Counted from the stretch's first letter, positions 30,959 through 42,274 are shown. The stretch: 48,407 nt of DNA from Welwitschia mirabilis (GCA_051453625.1 JBOZIK010000001.1:124345525-124393931), one strand, 5' to 3'. The notes: generated by a model not told the origin, from the letters alone. Translations and numbers: made by a program.

Positions 30959-31045
30959 ATGGTGAACTTTGATCTCTGTCAAAGTACCATGGATGTGAAG
31001 GGGGTTGTTGATGAATTGAACAGGGCTGACAACTGTAGCTATTGA
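30959..31045 (+). CDS. Short ORF after TATA box, possible first exon
   Basis: ATG at 30959 opens a 28-residue frame (MVNFDLCQSTMDVKGVVDEL and onward). It contains possible GT donors (for example at 31035) before its stop at 31043-31045. Not recognised. It may be the first coding exon of the gene whose next exon is 31181-31314, or a leader ORF. Confidence 0.3.
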   Translation: MVNFDLCQSTMDVKGVVDELNRADNCSY

Positions 31046-31180
31046 ATTAGTAATCCCTTTTCCTGAGATCAAACAGTGGTCACAGCAATTAAACTGTGGA
31101 AGCATGTTAGTCTATTTCTTATTCTAATTCTGATAACAATGTAAATATAAAACATGGCTCCAGTTAACTCTGTTTTCCAG

Positions 31181-31314
31181 ACCTTGTTACAGAAGGCTTG
31201 TCAATATCAGAGCCAAAGAAGGCCTCCAATTATTCACGGGAGTCCTTTGGTAGTCCCTCCATCATCTGAGAGCATCGTGCATATGAAAGGCACCAGAGAC
31301 GATCAAAATCCTAG
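31181..31314 (+). CDS. Candidate internal exon of an unidentified plus-strand gene
   Basis: 134 bases bounded by TGTTTTCCAG at the left and CTAG|GTAAGT at the right, both strong splice sites, with higher GC than the flanks. Frame 1 is open throughout (ACQYQSQRRPPIIHGSPLV, then a Ser-rich and charged end). A second frame (LVTEGLSISEPKKASNYSR) is open until a TGA at 31267-31269, so it could instead be a terminal exon. I do not recognise the protein. No further exon was seen before the copia LTR at 31560. Confidence 0.4.
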
Positions 31315-31559
31315 GTAAGTTTTATGACTTTTATCCCATGACAGAGAAAGAGTACAAACCAAAATCCCTGCAAATACTGTCCTCTGACATGTAATATATT
31401 TTGTTGGGATATTGTCTGCGTATTGATGAAATTTTGTCATTTAATGGATGCTAGCTGTATGGTTTTCAGGAAAAAGTGCCATTTAGCTAGGTAGAATTGC
31501 TTCCTTAAACCATGGCTTCGTGATTTGATATTATAACTGGATATGAAACGCAAATAAAA
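31315..31559. other. Presumed intron or flank of candidate gene
   Basis: No coding signal. Would be the start of an intron if 31181-31314 is an exon. Confidence 0.35.
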
Positions 31560-31904
31560 TATTATTTTCAATTACCAGTTCTTCTAGAAGCTTAAGTCTT
31601 AGTAAAAGATTCAAAGTGAGAAAAAACGCACCCACTTTCTTCAACGGGATGATCTCATATTCTCAATCTCTTATATCATACAAATGAAATGGGAAATTTA
31701 TAGATTATAAAAGGGCCACAAAGATATAAAGGATAGATGTTAATTGGGCTAAGACAGGAAACATGTCAACTTTGTTTTGATTATGTTCTATTAAGATAGA
31801 AAAGGATAGATGTTAATTGGACTAAGACAAGAAACTTGTCAACTTTGTTTTGATTATGTTCTATTAAGCTAAGTTGGCAATATGCTTTCATTATCAAACT
31901 CCCT
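31560..31904 (-). repeat. 3' LTR of Copia-D
   Basis: Directly left of a polypurine tract readable on the minus strand as AACTTGAGGGAG, a hallmark sequence before plant copia 3' LTRs. The LTR would start TGATAATG at about 31904 and run left. It contains a minus-strand TATA-like CTATAAAT near 31700. The left end is not defined. Confidence 0.6.
31730..31872. repeat. 74-bp tandem duplication in Copia-D LTR
   Basis: GGATAGATGTTAATTGG through ATGTTCTATTAAG occurs at about 31730-31798 and again at 31804-31872 with about three mismatches. Confidence 0.9.
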
Positions 31905-32790
31905 CAAGTTGGATGTATGGGCTAGAGGTGTAGCTTGTTCTAAAGTAAATGGACTCTATTGGGATGCAAGCCCTTTGCAAGGATGGGAGCTATTTAGTCA
32001 TTAGATGAGATGAATTTGATATCCACCTATTTGCAGGCTACCTTCTTGTAGACAAAGTGATAGTCGACTTCAATATGTTTTGTTCTTGCAGCAAAGACAT
32101 GATTGAGAGCCAATGCAATGGCTAAGACATTGTCACACCACGACAGCAATGGAGATGTAATAAAGACTTTGAGTTTGTGGAGAAGAGAGCATATCCATTA
32201 GATTTTAGTAGCTTGGTGGACGAGGCATATCTAAGCTGCTTTAATAGGTGAACAAGCATCAATCGTCTGCTTTTTAGCACTCCACGAGATAGGATATCAG
32301 CCAAGGAAAATGCAGAACCCACTTGTGGAACAACGATCCATTGGATAGCCAGTCTAGTTAGCATCATAATAGGCATTGATGTGTAATGGATGAGACTACA
32401 AGAATAGGCCATGAGTCAAAGTGCCTTTAAGAAAACATGAGTCAAAGTGCCTTTAAGAAAACACGGGATACATTTGGCTATTGTAAGATGGGCTCCAATT
32501 GCAACTTGGAGGAACTGGCACACTTGGTTGACAATAAAGAAATATCTCGGCATGAATGTAATGTATTGAAGAGCTCCAAGTAAGCTTTAGTATTTTGATG
32601 GATCCTTGAGAAATGGGTTGTTTGAGAGGGCTAGTTTAGAGATGGATGCAAGAAAGGCTACAAGCTTGCTTCCAATCATGCAAGTCTTGTCTAGTAGGTC
32701 CATAACGTATTTGGTTTGTGAAACAGTAATATCTTCTTTGGATCAATGTACTTCCACCCTAAAAAAGTTTGAACTTGTCCTCAACAAAAA
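31905..32790 (-). pseudogene. RT/RNase H end of Ty1/copia element (Copia-D)
   Basis: The minus-strand frames read decayed equivalents of Y-SDADWAGS-DDRRSTSGFC-FLG (YTSMPIMMLTRLAIQWIV region, 32300-32390), SWSAKKQ-VVARSSAEAE (32150-32260) and the NK-HIEVD-HFV-E-V-SG-IQI-FI block (32000-32090), ending at the polypurine tract. Only the 3' third of pol remains. A 26-bp tandem duplication (CATGAGTCAAAGTGCCTTTA unit) sits at 32410-32463. Confidence 0.7.
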
Positions 32791-33597
32791 AAAGAGAAAA
32801 AAAAAAGAAAAAAAAATTGAGGCATTGAAATTAAAAAAATGTGAATGCCTATCCCCCAACCAAAGTCGAACTTTGTCCTCAAAGTTTGAAAAGATAGGAA
32901 AATAAATATAGAGTTTGAGAACCATCGATGTAATATTGGAAGAAAGAGGCTTCATACATTTCCTTTTATTGAAACTAGAAAGGGGGCAAATGCTAAAAAC
33001 TTCATGACGTGATGAGGCTCCACAAATGATTATTATAGATGAAAGTGATGACAAAGGAATTGTCAAAATGAGATGGAACATGGATGAAAGGTAAGAAATG
33101 AAGAAAGAGATGAAAATAAGGATGACAAAGGAATTGTCAAAATGAGATGGAAAATGGATGAAAAGATATTCATCACAACAAACACATATCTATCTTGAGA
33201 TATGCTTTCTCACAGAAATGAAAGGATAAATGCATGTGGTATGTGATGAATTGAAATGAATGGAGATGACAGGAATGAAAACATAACTAAGACACTACCA
33301 TGCATGCTATGAATAAAAGAAATGATAAAACTAAATTAATGGCCTATAAAAAGTTTATTTACTTATGGATCTAAGTCAAAACAAGGCACGACATTGATAA
33401 AAGAAATTCACGCAAATCAAGAGAGTAAAAAGATCTTGAGTAACAAATGTTAAAGCAAGAAATTCACAGGAAATTTCCAATCCCACCTTAACTTTTTCCT
33501 ATTTTTACACTTTTACAATCATAAGCAACGTCCTTCAAATAGTTGATCATATTGAAGATTTAGTGTTGTGGCACCTTTTTTCGAAGAAGTTAGTGCT
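32791..33597. other. Decayed repetitive DNA
   Basis: A-rich tract at 32785-32830. A 43-bp unit (GATGACAAAGGAATTGTCAA start) occurs at about 33047-33089 and 33121-33163. No gene recognised. Confidence 0.5.
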
Positions 33598-33706
33598 GCA
33601 TTGCCAACGAGCATCTATAGCCTCGATGCAGTTAAACATACCACAAATGAATCATTAGAGTTACATTGCCAGTGATCGTCCATAGCCTCGATGTAGTTAA
33701 CTAAAC
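33598..33706. repeat. Imperfect tandem repeat, about 65-bp period
   Basis: CATTGCCAACGAGC...ATAGCCTCGATGCAGTTAA and CATTGCCAGTGATC...ATAGCCTCGATGTAGTTAA lie one after the other. Confidence 0.7.
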
Positions 33707-34656
33707 CGAATAAAAGTAATTAATAAAAATATATGTTTTTAGAAAAGAGATTTTATTTTTCTTTTGATTTTACTTCTCATATACGTATATATCTGTCTAT
33801 GTGTGCAGGGTTGGTTTATTAGCCTAATAAAGAAGTAATCATATCCCCATAAATGCTTGGAGGAAAGACACATTATGAAAGTATAAAAGCCACCCTTTTT
33901 TTCTTTGATTTCAAATTAGAGACGATGCAAGCCTTAACAAAAAACTCAAAGATAAAGATGATCGAACTCTTAAAAAGCAAGGAGCCACCTAATCTCAACT
34001 AAAGCCATAGAATGACAAAGATCTCTTGTTCTGTTTATGTGAAAAAGCCACTACCAAGGGTTGGTAAGTCTCATACATTCATAGTAAGATGGGTGGTCCA
34101 TGAGCCTTATGAACTAATGCTATGTTGGAAGAGGTGGGTGATAAGGTTTAAGATACTGATGGCTTATTCTGTGTTGCGGGTGGAATTTTGGATTACCTAG
34201 GTGAAATGGCTTAAGCCGATGATTATACAAATGGTAGTGCTTGGGTGGTTCTATGAAAGATACGCGATCTGCTAATATTAGTCTTAGTGTAAATGAACCT
34301 ACCTAACCTAAGTCTAAAACTATGTAATAAAACAAAAATTTTTAAACAAAAGCGTTTTCCAAAAGTAATGCATGGATGAAGGATTAAAAGAATGAAAGCT
34401 ATCGGCATGTGAAGGGTGATGAACTAGGAGGGAATTCATGTAAATTTTTATACATGAGTTTGTAAAATCTGAGAGATCATCAATGCAAGTAGTGAAGCTA
34501 TTGTGTTTAAGGTTTGAAATGGTTCATCCTTTAGCTTGTTTATTCTTTTCAACAATTTTAGAAGACATTATCTTGAGGGGGAAGACAAAGGTGATTTGAA
34601 AACCACTATACAGAGTGATTGTTCATTAAAAGAATTATTAGAAGGTGATTCCAATT
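33707..34656. other. No gene recognised
   Basis: Short frames only. Probably leader or other non-coding retroelement DNA, given the gag trace to the right. Confidence 0.35.
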
Positions 34657-35600
34657 CTAAGAAGGTTTGTCTTCTTCATTATAGCTAGGCTTTTGCTTAA
34701 AATATAAAGATGAAATAGAAATGTTTTCATGAAAATGTTGAAAACAAGGCAAGGTTTTTGCATACGATGGATCAGGTGTGGGTTCTACTTTAATGTTCTC
34801 TTTCTCGTAAGGGTTGTTAATTGACTCATTCTCAAAGGTATGACTCCTCAAGTATATGACTCTTCTCAAGTTATTGTTCATTCTCTAGTATGTGCTCATC
34901 TTATAAGTCCTCATTGGTTTCCTATCCATTTCTAAAACGACATAATTTGGATGTCAATATTTTAAAGTATTTCAAGGCTTCTAGAATTGTGTTCACTAAA
35001 TGTATGAATATCTTCTTCTTCATGTTGGTCAAGTTTACTAATGATTTGAGCAGTGGTCTAGTTTAATTATTGGATTGTTTACTCAAATTTTTGCAAGGTG
35101 GAAGAGGTTTATTGGTTAAGATGTTGTTGGTTTTGGTTGATTTACATCTAAGCTTCTATGAATGTTTTAAGGGTATCTTCCAAGGAGTTTGAAGAGAGGA
35201 GTTGAGTGTTGGGAGATAAAAGGTTTTGGTCAAAGGATGAAGAATACAGGAGAGGAGATGAAGGGTATTGGTCAAACGATGAAGGATATGGATTAATAGG
35301 TAAAGGAAATTGATAAGATGATAAGCTGATAAGGGTTATGAGGGATGATGGAAGGTACAAATTCACAATTCTCTTACTAAGGATTTGATCTATGCACACT
35401 AGGAGGTTGAGAAAACATGAAGGGGTATCTAAGTATTTAGGTTGGATGTAATCCCTTACAGTTTTCCTAGTTCTAATAAAAACATGTGCTTGCAAGGTTA
35501 GGGTCCATTTGGGGTTCAAAAATGATTTTATATAATCTACCAAAGAGATCACATCTACAACCCATCCTCTATGAAGTTTCAGAGGGGACCTGGTATCCAA
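34657..35600 (-). pseudogene. Possible gypsy-type gag remnant
   Basis: A 150-codon minus-strand frame (35148-35600) has a Ser/Pro-rich stretch of repeated SSFDQ motifs (SSFDQYPSS, SSFDQNLLS) ending NSLEDTLKTFIEA. The SLEDTLKAFIQ-type helix is common in plant gypsy gag proteins before a Gln-rich coiled coil, and the next sequence reads INQNQQHLNQ. Downstream (34657-34881) is an acidic linker-like frame. No protease or RT was found, so the class is tentative. Confidence 0.35.
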
Positions 35601-37504
35601 GAAGGTTAACGAGGTTCAGAAGACAGATAAAGCAGAGCTTGGATGAGAAACTCTCAAAAGAATCAGTGTTGCTGGTGAGGTCTAAAGATGACATCAATGT
35701 TTTGAGCAGCAAAGGGTCAGGAATAGGTAGTTATAAATATTAGAGCAGCACAAATTAGTTTTTGTAATAGGCCACATAACATAAAGTACAAAAATTAAAA
35801 TAGTTGAGTTTTAAAATGAAATAGGAACCTATGGGAATCCTAAGAAAAATATTGCTATAGCAAATCAAACATAAATTTAAAAATTGATCTAAAACATACA
35901 AAATTGAAAATGAAATCTATTATATTTGAAATGCAGAAAAGAAAAAGAGAAAAGAGAGTTCTTGTCTATTTTCATCATTCTTGAGTTTCTTCGATTCTTT
36001 TGATTTTTGTTGCTTTATCCTTGGTTTAGGAGAAATTAGGTAGCAATACCTGCGCAAACTTGTTAGCTCTGTACATGAAAAGATTGATATAACAATAATA
36101 TTTTAGGTTAGAGCTAAAAAGTTTAACAAAAACTTAAAAGAACTAAAAAACAAGACCAATTTGGTACCATTGGAAAGGACCATTACCAACCACTAGAGGT
36201 TACAAAAAGTAAAGATGCAAAAATCAAAATGTAAGAAAACTAGGACCAGTTTGGGTATCACTGGAACATGACCACTACCCCACACTACCACCCACTAGAG
36301 AGTGCATAAAATAATGAGAAACACTAAAATTTGAGATGCAAGAAAAGAAAAACTGTGTACGCCCTACTGTAGCTACCATGTCATTATCTTAGATGATGGT
36401 ACCAAAAAGCTATTTGAAGATCACTTTTACAACTAAAAACTAGGTCTTTCGTTGTAGAAAGGACCCAGTGTTGTTCTCTCGTCAGGGAAAATTGTGGTAG
36501 AAATTAGTAAAACAACACATTTATTTTCTACACTAGAAAAAGGTTTAAGTAAGATTTAAGTTGAGAATGAAAATCAAAGAGAAAAGTTCAACAAGCAACA
36601 GTTGGAAATAGACATAGTACTTAAGAACTATGTTCCAACAAATAAGAGAATTCTGTTCAATGATATATTGCAAGTTTCACCTTAAATCTAAATATGCCAA
36701 GTTCATTAAAGCTCAAATTGTGGTGAAATTATCTCATTCATCACATAAGCAGTTTAGAGATCCTCCTATCACCGTGGTTCGTCATAGCCTACTCATAAGC
36801 ATGAAAAGTAGGAAATGTATCCCAAGATCCATCAAAAGAAATCAAACTATGAAACTAAAATATGAACAAGAAGGATTCACTCAAATATATTAATAACTTG
36901 GCAAAATAAATATAGATTCATCTCAAGCATTAGAAGTATGAAATAAGTCATAACTTGAAATCATGAAACGAAACTAAAAGTCTTTATTATGAAAAATGGA
37001 ATAGTGCAGTACATCAAAGAAGGAAACTCAAACTTGTACAAGAAACACCATGCTAGCCTCAAGGCTAGCCCATTCTTAAAGAAGGGAAACTAGAAAGACA
37101 TGATAATGGAGTTCTTCCTCCAAGAATGATTTCTCTCAAATGCTAACGATGATTCGTACAAATGAGGCTCTTGGTCCTTTTCATAAAGAAGGTTGGGATA
37201 GGGATGATTAGGGTTTTTGTCATTTAGTGGTTGTTGGGATGTTTAGAGCTTTTGTCATTTAGTGTTTAGTAGTGTGGTCACAGTTCCATCTTCTAGTGTT
37301 TGGTGGAGAGGTTGAAATCTTGATCTTATAGCATTTGGTGGGGATTGTCACGAAGAGTCCAACATGTAGCCCATAGAGAAGAATTCCTCCACCAACCAAT
37401 GCTACCACTACTTTTGTCTATCGCTATCATCATTCTGTGTAGAGTTGGATCCACCTTGAGGAATGTGCTCCGAAATGTGGCTAAAGATCTAAAAACTTTA
37501 TGGA
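35601..37504. other. Decayed repeats, no assignable gene
   Basis: Contains an imperfect duplication at 36149-36300 (GACCA-TTTGG-A-CA-TGGAA... CACTAGAG units about 95 bp apart). Imperfect repeats of a TTTTGTCATTTAGTG motif lie at 37218-37265. Short frames are not recognised. Confidence 0.4.
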
Positions 37505-37581
37505 GAAAAGTATAAAATTACATATTTGGGATATATACCTATCCAAGAAGGATTTGTATAGATCAGATATTGCATTTCTTA

Positions 37582-37655
37582 TGCATCCAATAGGAATTGA
37601 ACCTACGAGTTCACCAATTATGAGTTGGGCGCTTTAACCATTTAGCCGTGGATGC
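37582..37655 (-). tRNA. trnI-CAU: Plastid-type tRNA-Ile(CAU) gene, in organelle-derived insert
   Basis: 74 bases on the minus strand starting GCATCCACGGCTAAATGG and ending GGTTCAATTCCTATTGGATGCA. The 7-bp acceptor stem (GCATCCA with TGGATGC) is intact, the anticodon loop reads CTCATAA with anticodon CAT, and the T loop is TTCAATT. It closely matches plastid trnI-CAU, whose C is modified to lysidine in plastids to read AUA. In the nucleus it has no known role and is best treated as a transferred copy. Confidence 0.85.
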
Positions 37656-37964
37656 TAGAGAAAGATCATCCGGAATAATCAAATCATTCAATAATACTTC
37701 GAGAATACCCATATTATCGACTCAGATTTGAAGGATATCCAAGTAATTCTCTGACATCCAATCATGCTAAAATCAAAAGACATTTTTCAGAAGTATGTAA
37801 CTAAAAAATGTGCTTTGTTTAAAAGTGGAAGTTGGTTACTGATCTTGCAACACTTGGATTTCCTAGTTGTAAACAAGGAAGTCCTGTTGGCCTCCTTTTT
37901 ATGATTCCCTGGCTCAGTAGCTAGCTCTCTGTGACCATTGTACTTTCCACCTGAAGATCCTGGA
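37656..37964. other. Junction DNA between trnI-CAU and psbC pieces
   Basis: About 300 bp that I cannot place. It may be plastid sequence upstream of trnI-CAU or mitochondrial sequence. psbC homology stops abruptly near 37965, within the ATSHFV segment. Confidence 0.4.
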
Positions 37965-38490
37965 CAAAATGAGAAGTAACTAACCAACTTTGGGGAGAAA
38001 CAAAATTTACCGCATTTATTTCAGTAGCTACACTACCTACTGAATTTAAAGAACGTAAAGTAGCATGGGTCATATATTTAGCCAAGCATCGTTCTTGCCA
38101 AGGTTGTATGTCTTTTTTCAATTTACTCATTCAAAAGTCGTTCTTGCCAAGGTTGTATGCCTTTTTTCAATTTACTCAGGTCTAAACCATTAAGACCCCT
38201 TAGAGGTTTTAACCAGGGAGCACGAAGGTCCCAAAAATGCCTAGTTTGCCCTTCAAAGATAATTTCTCCGATAGGAGAACACATAAGATATTTACCCAAA
38301 CAAGTAGGTCCTTGGGCTGAGCCTACGCTAGCTTCAAGACGCTAGTCTCAAACTAGAAAAGTAAAAGCTTAAGCCTGAGAAGATTCATGCCTAGTTGGCC
38401 TCTAGAATTCGCTGGGATATACTGTATTATTAGACCAAACGAAACAAGAAGCAATGAAACCAAAGACATAAGCAAATGGTGGGATTTGAG
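37965..38490 (-). pseudogene. psbC: psbC (photosystem II CP43) fragment, nuclear copy of organelle DNA
   Basis: The minus strand reads, in order, [20 protein letters not shown], a broken ESSQA-AFTFLV-D segment, [62 protein letters not shown] and [13 protein letters not shown]. These are the consecutive blocks of the C-terminal third of CP43, the chlorophyll-binding inner antenna of photosystem II. Stops (for example in the PSEF-YGPTGPEASQAQ region), several missense changes and a 48-bp tandem duplication make it a pseudogene. The last 35 or so residues are missing. Plastid psbC is not next to trnI-CAU, so the insert is composite. Confidence 0.9.
38089..38183. repeat. 48-bp tandem duplication inside psbC fragment
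   Basis: GTTCTTGCCAAGGTTGTATG through TTCAATTTACTCA occurs twice (starting about 38091 and 38140) with one T/C difference. This repeats the SKLKK-IQPWQER coding segment. Confidence 0.9.
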
Positions 38491-38713
38491 TCTTATCAGA
38501 CTTACCTTGACATATTCCTAATTATGGAAACTCCACCAGCTTTCTAAAAGACTAGAAGCTAGACGGAAATCATTTTCAATGATTCTATCGACATAAAAAA
38601 TGATAGAACACATATTCTTATGATTAAATTAGTTAAATTAATGTCTTCACTTACAATAAATTGGCTTAAAATACTTGATATAAATGTTAATTTTTATATG
38701 CTAATAGTTCCCA

Positions 38714-38938
38714 TCATTGATACTGAATGATTTTAACAATGGAATTCGTAAGAGATTTGAATGTGTTGACTTCTGTTTCCCTTTTAAAAAGTAGAATTGT
38801 AGTTCGAAATTCATTTTCAAATTTGATTATTAAATCTCTATTCATTGGTGCAAATAAACCTATTTCTCTTGATCTAGATGCTTCAAATTCATTTCCTTCA
38901 AAAGCATAAGGAATACCTCTTGTTACCCTAGGTGCCAT
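38714..38938 (-). other. Unidentified intact ORF, 74 codons
   Basis: Starts MAPRVTRGIPYAFEGNEF and continues ASRSREIGLFAPMNRDLII with a charged amphipathic remainder. Composition looks like real protein rather than translated AT-rich noise. I could not match it to a plastid, mitochondrial or transposon protein. It lies 220 bp from the psbC fragment, so it might be part of the same insert or a separate captured exon. Confidence 0.3.
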
Positions 38939-40069
38939 ATTAACATGTAGACACTATGTTAGCACTCTATAAATAGAAAATTAAAACAAGGAAAAAATAT
39001 ACATTTCATAAGTACACACAGATAATAACTTAATTAGAAATTGTTAATTCTTAATTTTTAAACAAAAAGGGCATGACATATATGAAAAGGAAATCACAAG
39101 ATTAAATGACTCATTTATTCTAAATGTTAGACATTTTGACAAATGATTTGCACACAATCTTAAAGCAGTACATATTAAAAATGAAAATCTAGTTTGAAAT
39201 TTAATAAAATGGTTGAAATACTAGTATAATAGGTTGAAAATATATAAGAGGAAAATAATAATATGGTAAGAGTTGTAAAATTTATGGATTTTAGGATGAA
39301 AGGCAATAGATTTATCTTTAACATAAAGAAATGAGAAATTCTGATAAATTAATAAATCTTGCTCATATTTTAACTTCTTTTTTATCACAAACTTATAAAG
39401 CATTTAATATTTTACACCATTTATACAATATTTGATTTAACATTTGATCAAGAAATTGCAAAACATGGATTTGAAAGAGTTTGAAGAAAGATAGCCATAT
39501 CTCTAATTTTGTTAATGAAATATGTATTTAAATGTGAAAAAGATGATAAAGAAGCCTTAAAAATTATAAAATTTCACTAGAAAGTCTAGATAAGGTTGAA
39601 ATTTAACAAACATTAGAGTGTGTATCATAATAGAAAAGATGTAAAGTGAAAAAAAAAAAAAAGAGAAAACTGTCATGCAAATTTATAACTTTTCTAAAAT
39701 ATGGAATGGTTGGTCAACACTTATAATGAGGTGGTTGACCACTTTCATATGAGAATAAGCATTTTGTAATTTTGGTAATAATAGCAGCCAAGCAACTATT
39801 TGTGTTAATAAGTTACAAATGAGATCAATGGTCTACATGTAGCATTTGATTGGAGGGTTCTAAGCCATAGCAATAGAAAAAATTGAATGCATGAGGATCG
39901 ACCAATATGATAATGGTAGTCGACTAAGCAAGGACCGAAGAAAGATTCTTTGTAAGTAAAATAATTCATGACTTAAAAAGGATGATCATGAGCAATCAAA
40001 AATATAAAGGGAAAAAAGAAAAAGAAAAACTTAGGACATGGTTCAAGACTAAAATATTTGCATAAAGAT
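38939..40069. other. No gene; probable 3' non-coding part of Copia-E
   Basis: AT-rich. A stretch with GGTTGACCAC, GTCGACTAAG and GATCGACC motifs (39710-39930) recalls the repeated GATCGACT motifs of the LTR at 48250-48290. It lies left of Copia-E RNase H, where its 3' untranslated region and LTR should be, but no LTR pair was identified. Confidence 0.4.
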
Positions 40070-40400
40070 ACAAAATGATCTTGGGAAAGGTTTGAGAAGA
40101 GTATCCACTAACTATTGTTCTATGGGGATGTTTTCAAGATAGATATCTTCACTTTCTACATTATCTTGAATGAAGTGATATCTAATTTCAATGTGTTTTA
40201 TTTGTGAGTATAAGACAGGATTCTTAGAGATGTTTATGGAACTAGAGTTGTTACAAAATATAGGAGTGTTTGATTCATCTATGTCAATATCATTTAAAAC
40301 ATGATGTATCCATAAAGTAACTGAGGTTTACTTCTTGCTAGCCCAACTAGTTACGCATGAGCTTAGAAAATAACAATGCCCACTAATACTTTTTTATCAT
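40070..40400 (-). pseudogene. RNase H remnant of Copia-E
   Basis: The minus strand reads NTPIFCNNSSSINISKNPV, an HIEIRYHFIQDNVE-EDIYLE block and a PIEQLVDTLLKP end. These correspond to the CDN-SAINISKNPV, HIDIRHHFIRDHVE-GDI-LE and NQ-ADI-TKPL motifs of copia RNase H. Confidence 0.85.
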
Positions 40401-40799
40401 TCTTAGAATAGGTCCAACTAGTTCACAATAAGTTAAATTTCATGATCTAACATTGAGTTTACATACCTTAAAATACTCTTAGTGGATTTTAAATGAGATT
40501 CTTTGGGTTGTGATTAATTTGTAACACATAGTCTTACTATAGAAATAATGTCTCACCTATGTTTTGTGAGGTGAAAAAGACTATTAATCATACTTCAATA
40601 AATCTTTATGTCCATGCCATTATGGTCTACATATTATTGTTATTTATTCTCATTAGAGTTGAAATGAATTTTCTCTTATCTATTCTAAACTTCTTCACTA
40701 GTTTACTTGCAAATTTTTGCTTTAACAAGAAAACTCAATTCCTAAGCTATTTAATATACGAGACATCAAACATTTGTAGCTTAAGTAGATGGCTTATCT

Positions 40800-41450
40800 C
40801 AAAGTGGATAGTTATTAATTTTGGAGATTCATGAGATAAAGTGTCTAAGAATGATTCGACTACAATATCATCTACATAAATTTAGACTAAAAGAAAATTA
40901 AATTTTCTTTTTTTGATAAATAATGTTTTGTTTATTTTACCTCTAACAAAGTCATGTTTAAGGAGGAATCAAGTTAGCTTCTCATACCATTTTCTATGTG
41001 CTTAATTTAATTCATATAGGGCCTTTTCACTCTATAAACATGGTCAAGAAGTTTTGGATTTACAGAACAAGGTGGTTGTTTCACATAAACTAGTTCATTT
41101 AAGGTTCTGTTGGGAAAAGGACTTTGAAATTCATTTGATATATTTTGAAATTATAAAAATAAGATAGTGGTAAAATAATCTTTATTAATTCTAGGCTTAC
41201 AATAGAAGAAAATGTTTTCTTAAAATTACTTACTTTCATTTTAGTATATCCTTATATTACTGATATAACTTATTTTTTACTTCTGATGTTTCATTTAGTT
41301 TATTCTTAAAGACTCATTTAATTCCTATGACATTGTGATCTTTAGGTCTAGGCATTAACTACAACACATCTCCTTTTTTCAATTGATTAACCCATATTGC
41401 ATAGCATTCATTCAACTTCTATCATTCTTAGCCTCTTCAAAAGTTCTAGG
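40800..41450 (-). pseudogene. Reverse transcriptase remnant of Copia-E
   Basis: LLV-IYVDDIVVES is readable on the minus strand at about 40850-40895, with a stop just before the catalytic block. Further decayed RT blocks extend right. Confidence 0.8.
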
Positions 41451-42067
41451 TTTTAAAGTAGAGATAAAACACAAATTGGCATAAATTAAGCTCCTAGATT
41501 TTACTTTATTAAATACATTGTCAATAATATAATCAATGGATAAATTTTTGAAAACAAAGATGTCTTTTAACTAAGGAGTTGATCTTGTTAATTGTTATAA
41601 GAGATAGAAGGATCAAAATAAGTTAATGTTGAAGCCCATTTTCTAGACTAAAATCTATCTATAATGATTTCTATCTTTTCATCTTCATCTTCATTTTTTT
41701 TATTCCTCTTTTTCATCTATATTCACATGAATCCTCTCCTCTCACTTGTGAGTTTAGATTCAAAACTCTATAGTCTTTACTACCTTTTGAATATCCTACA
41801 AAAGTGCTTTCTACTACTTTAGAGTCAAAATTTTGAACACCTTTCCCCCTCATTGTTCATGATGTAATGTTTACTTCCAAATAGTTTAAAGTCAAAAACA
41901 TTTGGTCTCTTATCTTTTAGAGCTGATAGGTAGGTTTTGTCATGATTACTTTAGGAAGATCATAGTTAAATATGTTACAAGATGTGTTGAATGCTTTAGT
42001 CCAAAATATTTTACTTATGTCTTTCTTTTGTAGCATAGTTTTAGTTATTTCTTATAACATTCTATTT

Positions 42068-42274
42068 TTACTTTTCAAACTTCATTTTGTAGAGGGGTTC
42101 TAATGGATAAGAATTTCCATGATTGTGGAAAAATGATTTAAATTTTTCATTCTTAAATTCTCTACTATGGTAACTTCTAATTTGCTTAATGTTATATCCC
42201 ATCTCATTTATGAGTCTCTCACTTAGAACATTAAACTTGTCAAAAGCATCACTCTTATGTCTAAGGAACAACAT
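42068..42274 (-). pseudogene. Integrase core remnant of Copia-E
   Basis: The open segment reads SDAFDKFNVLSERLINEMGY, then IKQIRSYHSREFKNEKFKSF. This matches copia integrase up to the second catalytic region. The usual RSDHGGEF is RSYHSREF, so the catalytic Asp is replaced by Tyr. The part carrying the catalytic Glu is frameshifted to the left. Confidence 0.88.

Noticed and set aside
35486-35743. 85-codon plus-strand ORF
   Set aside because: Overlaps the opposite-strand gag-like frame and matches no family.
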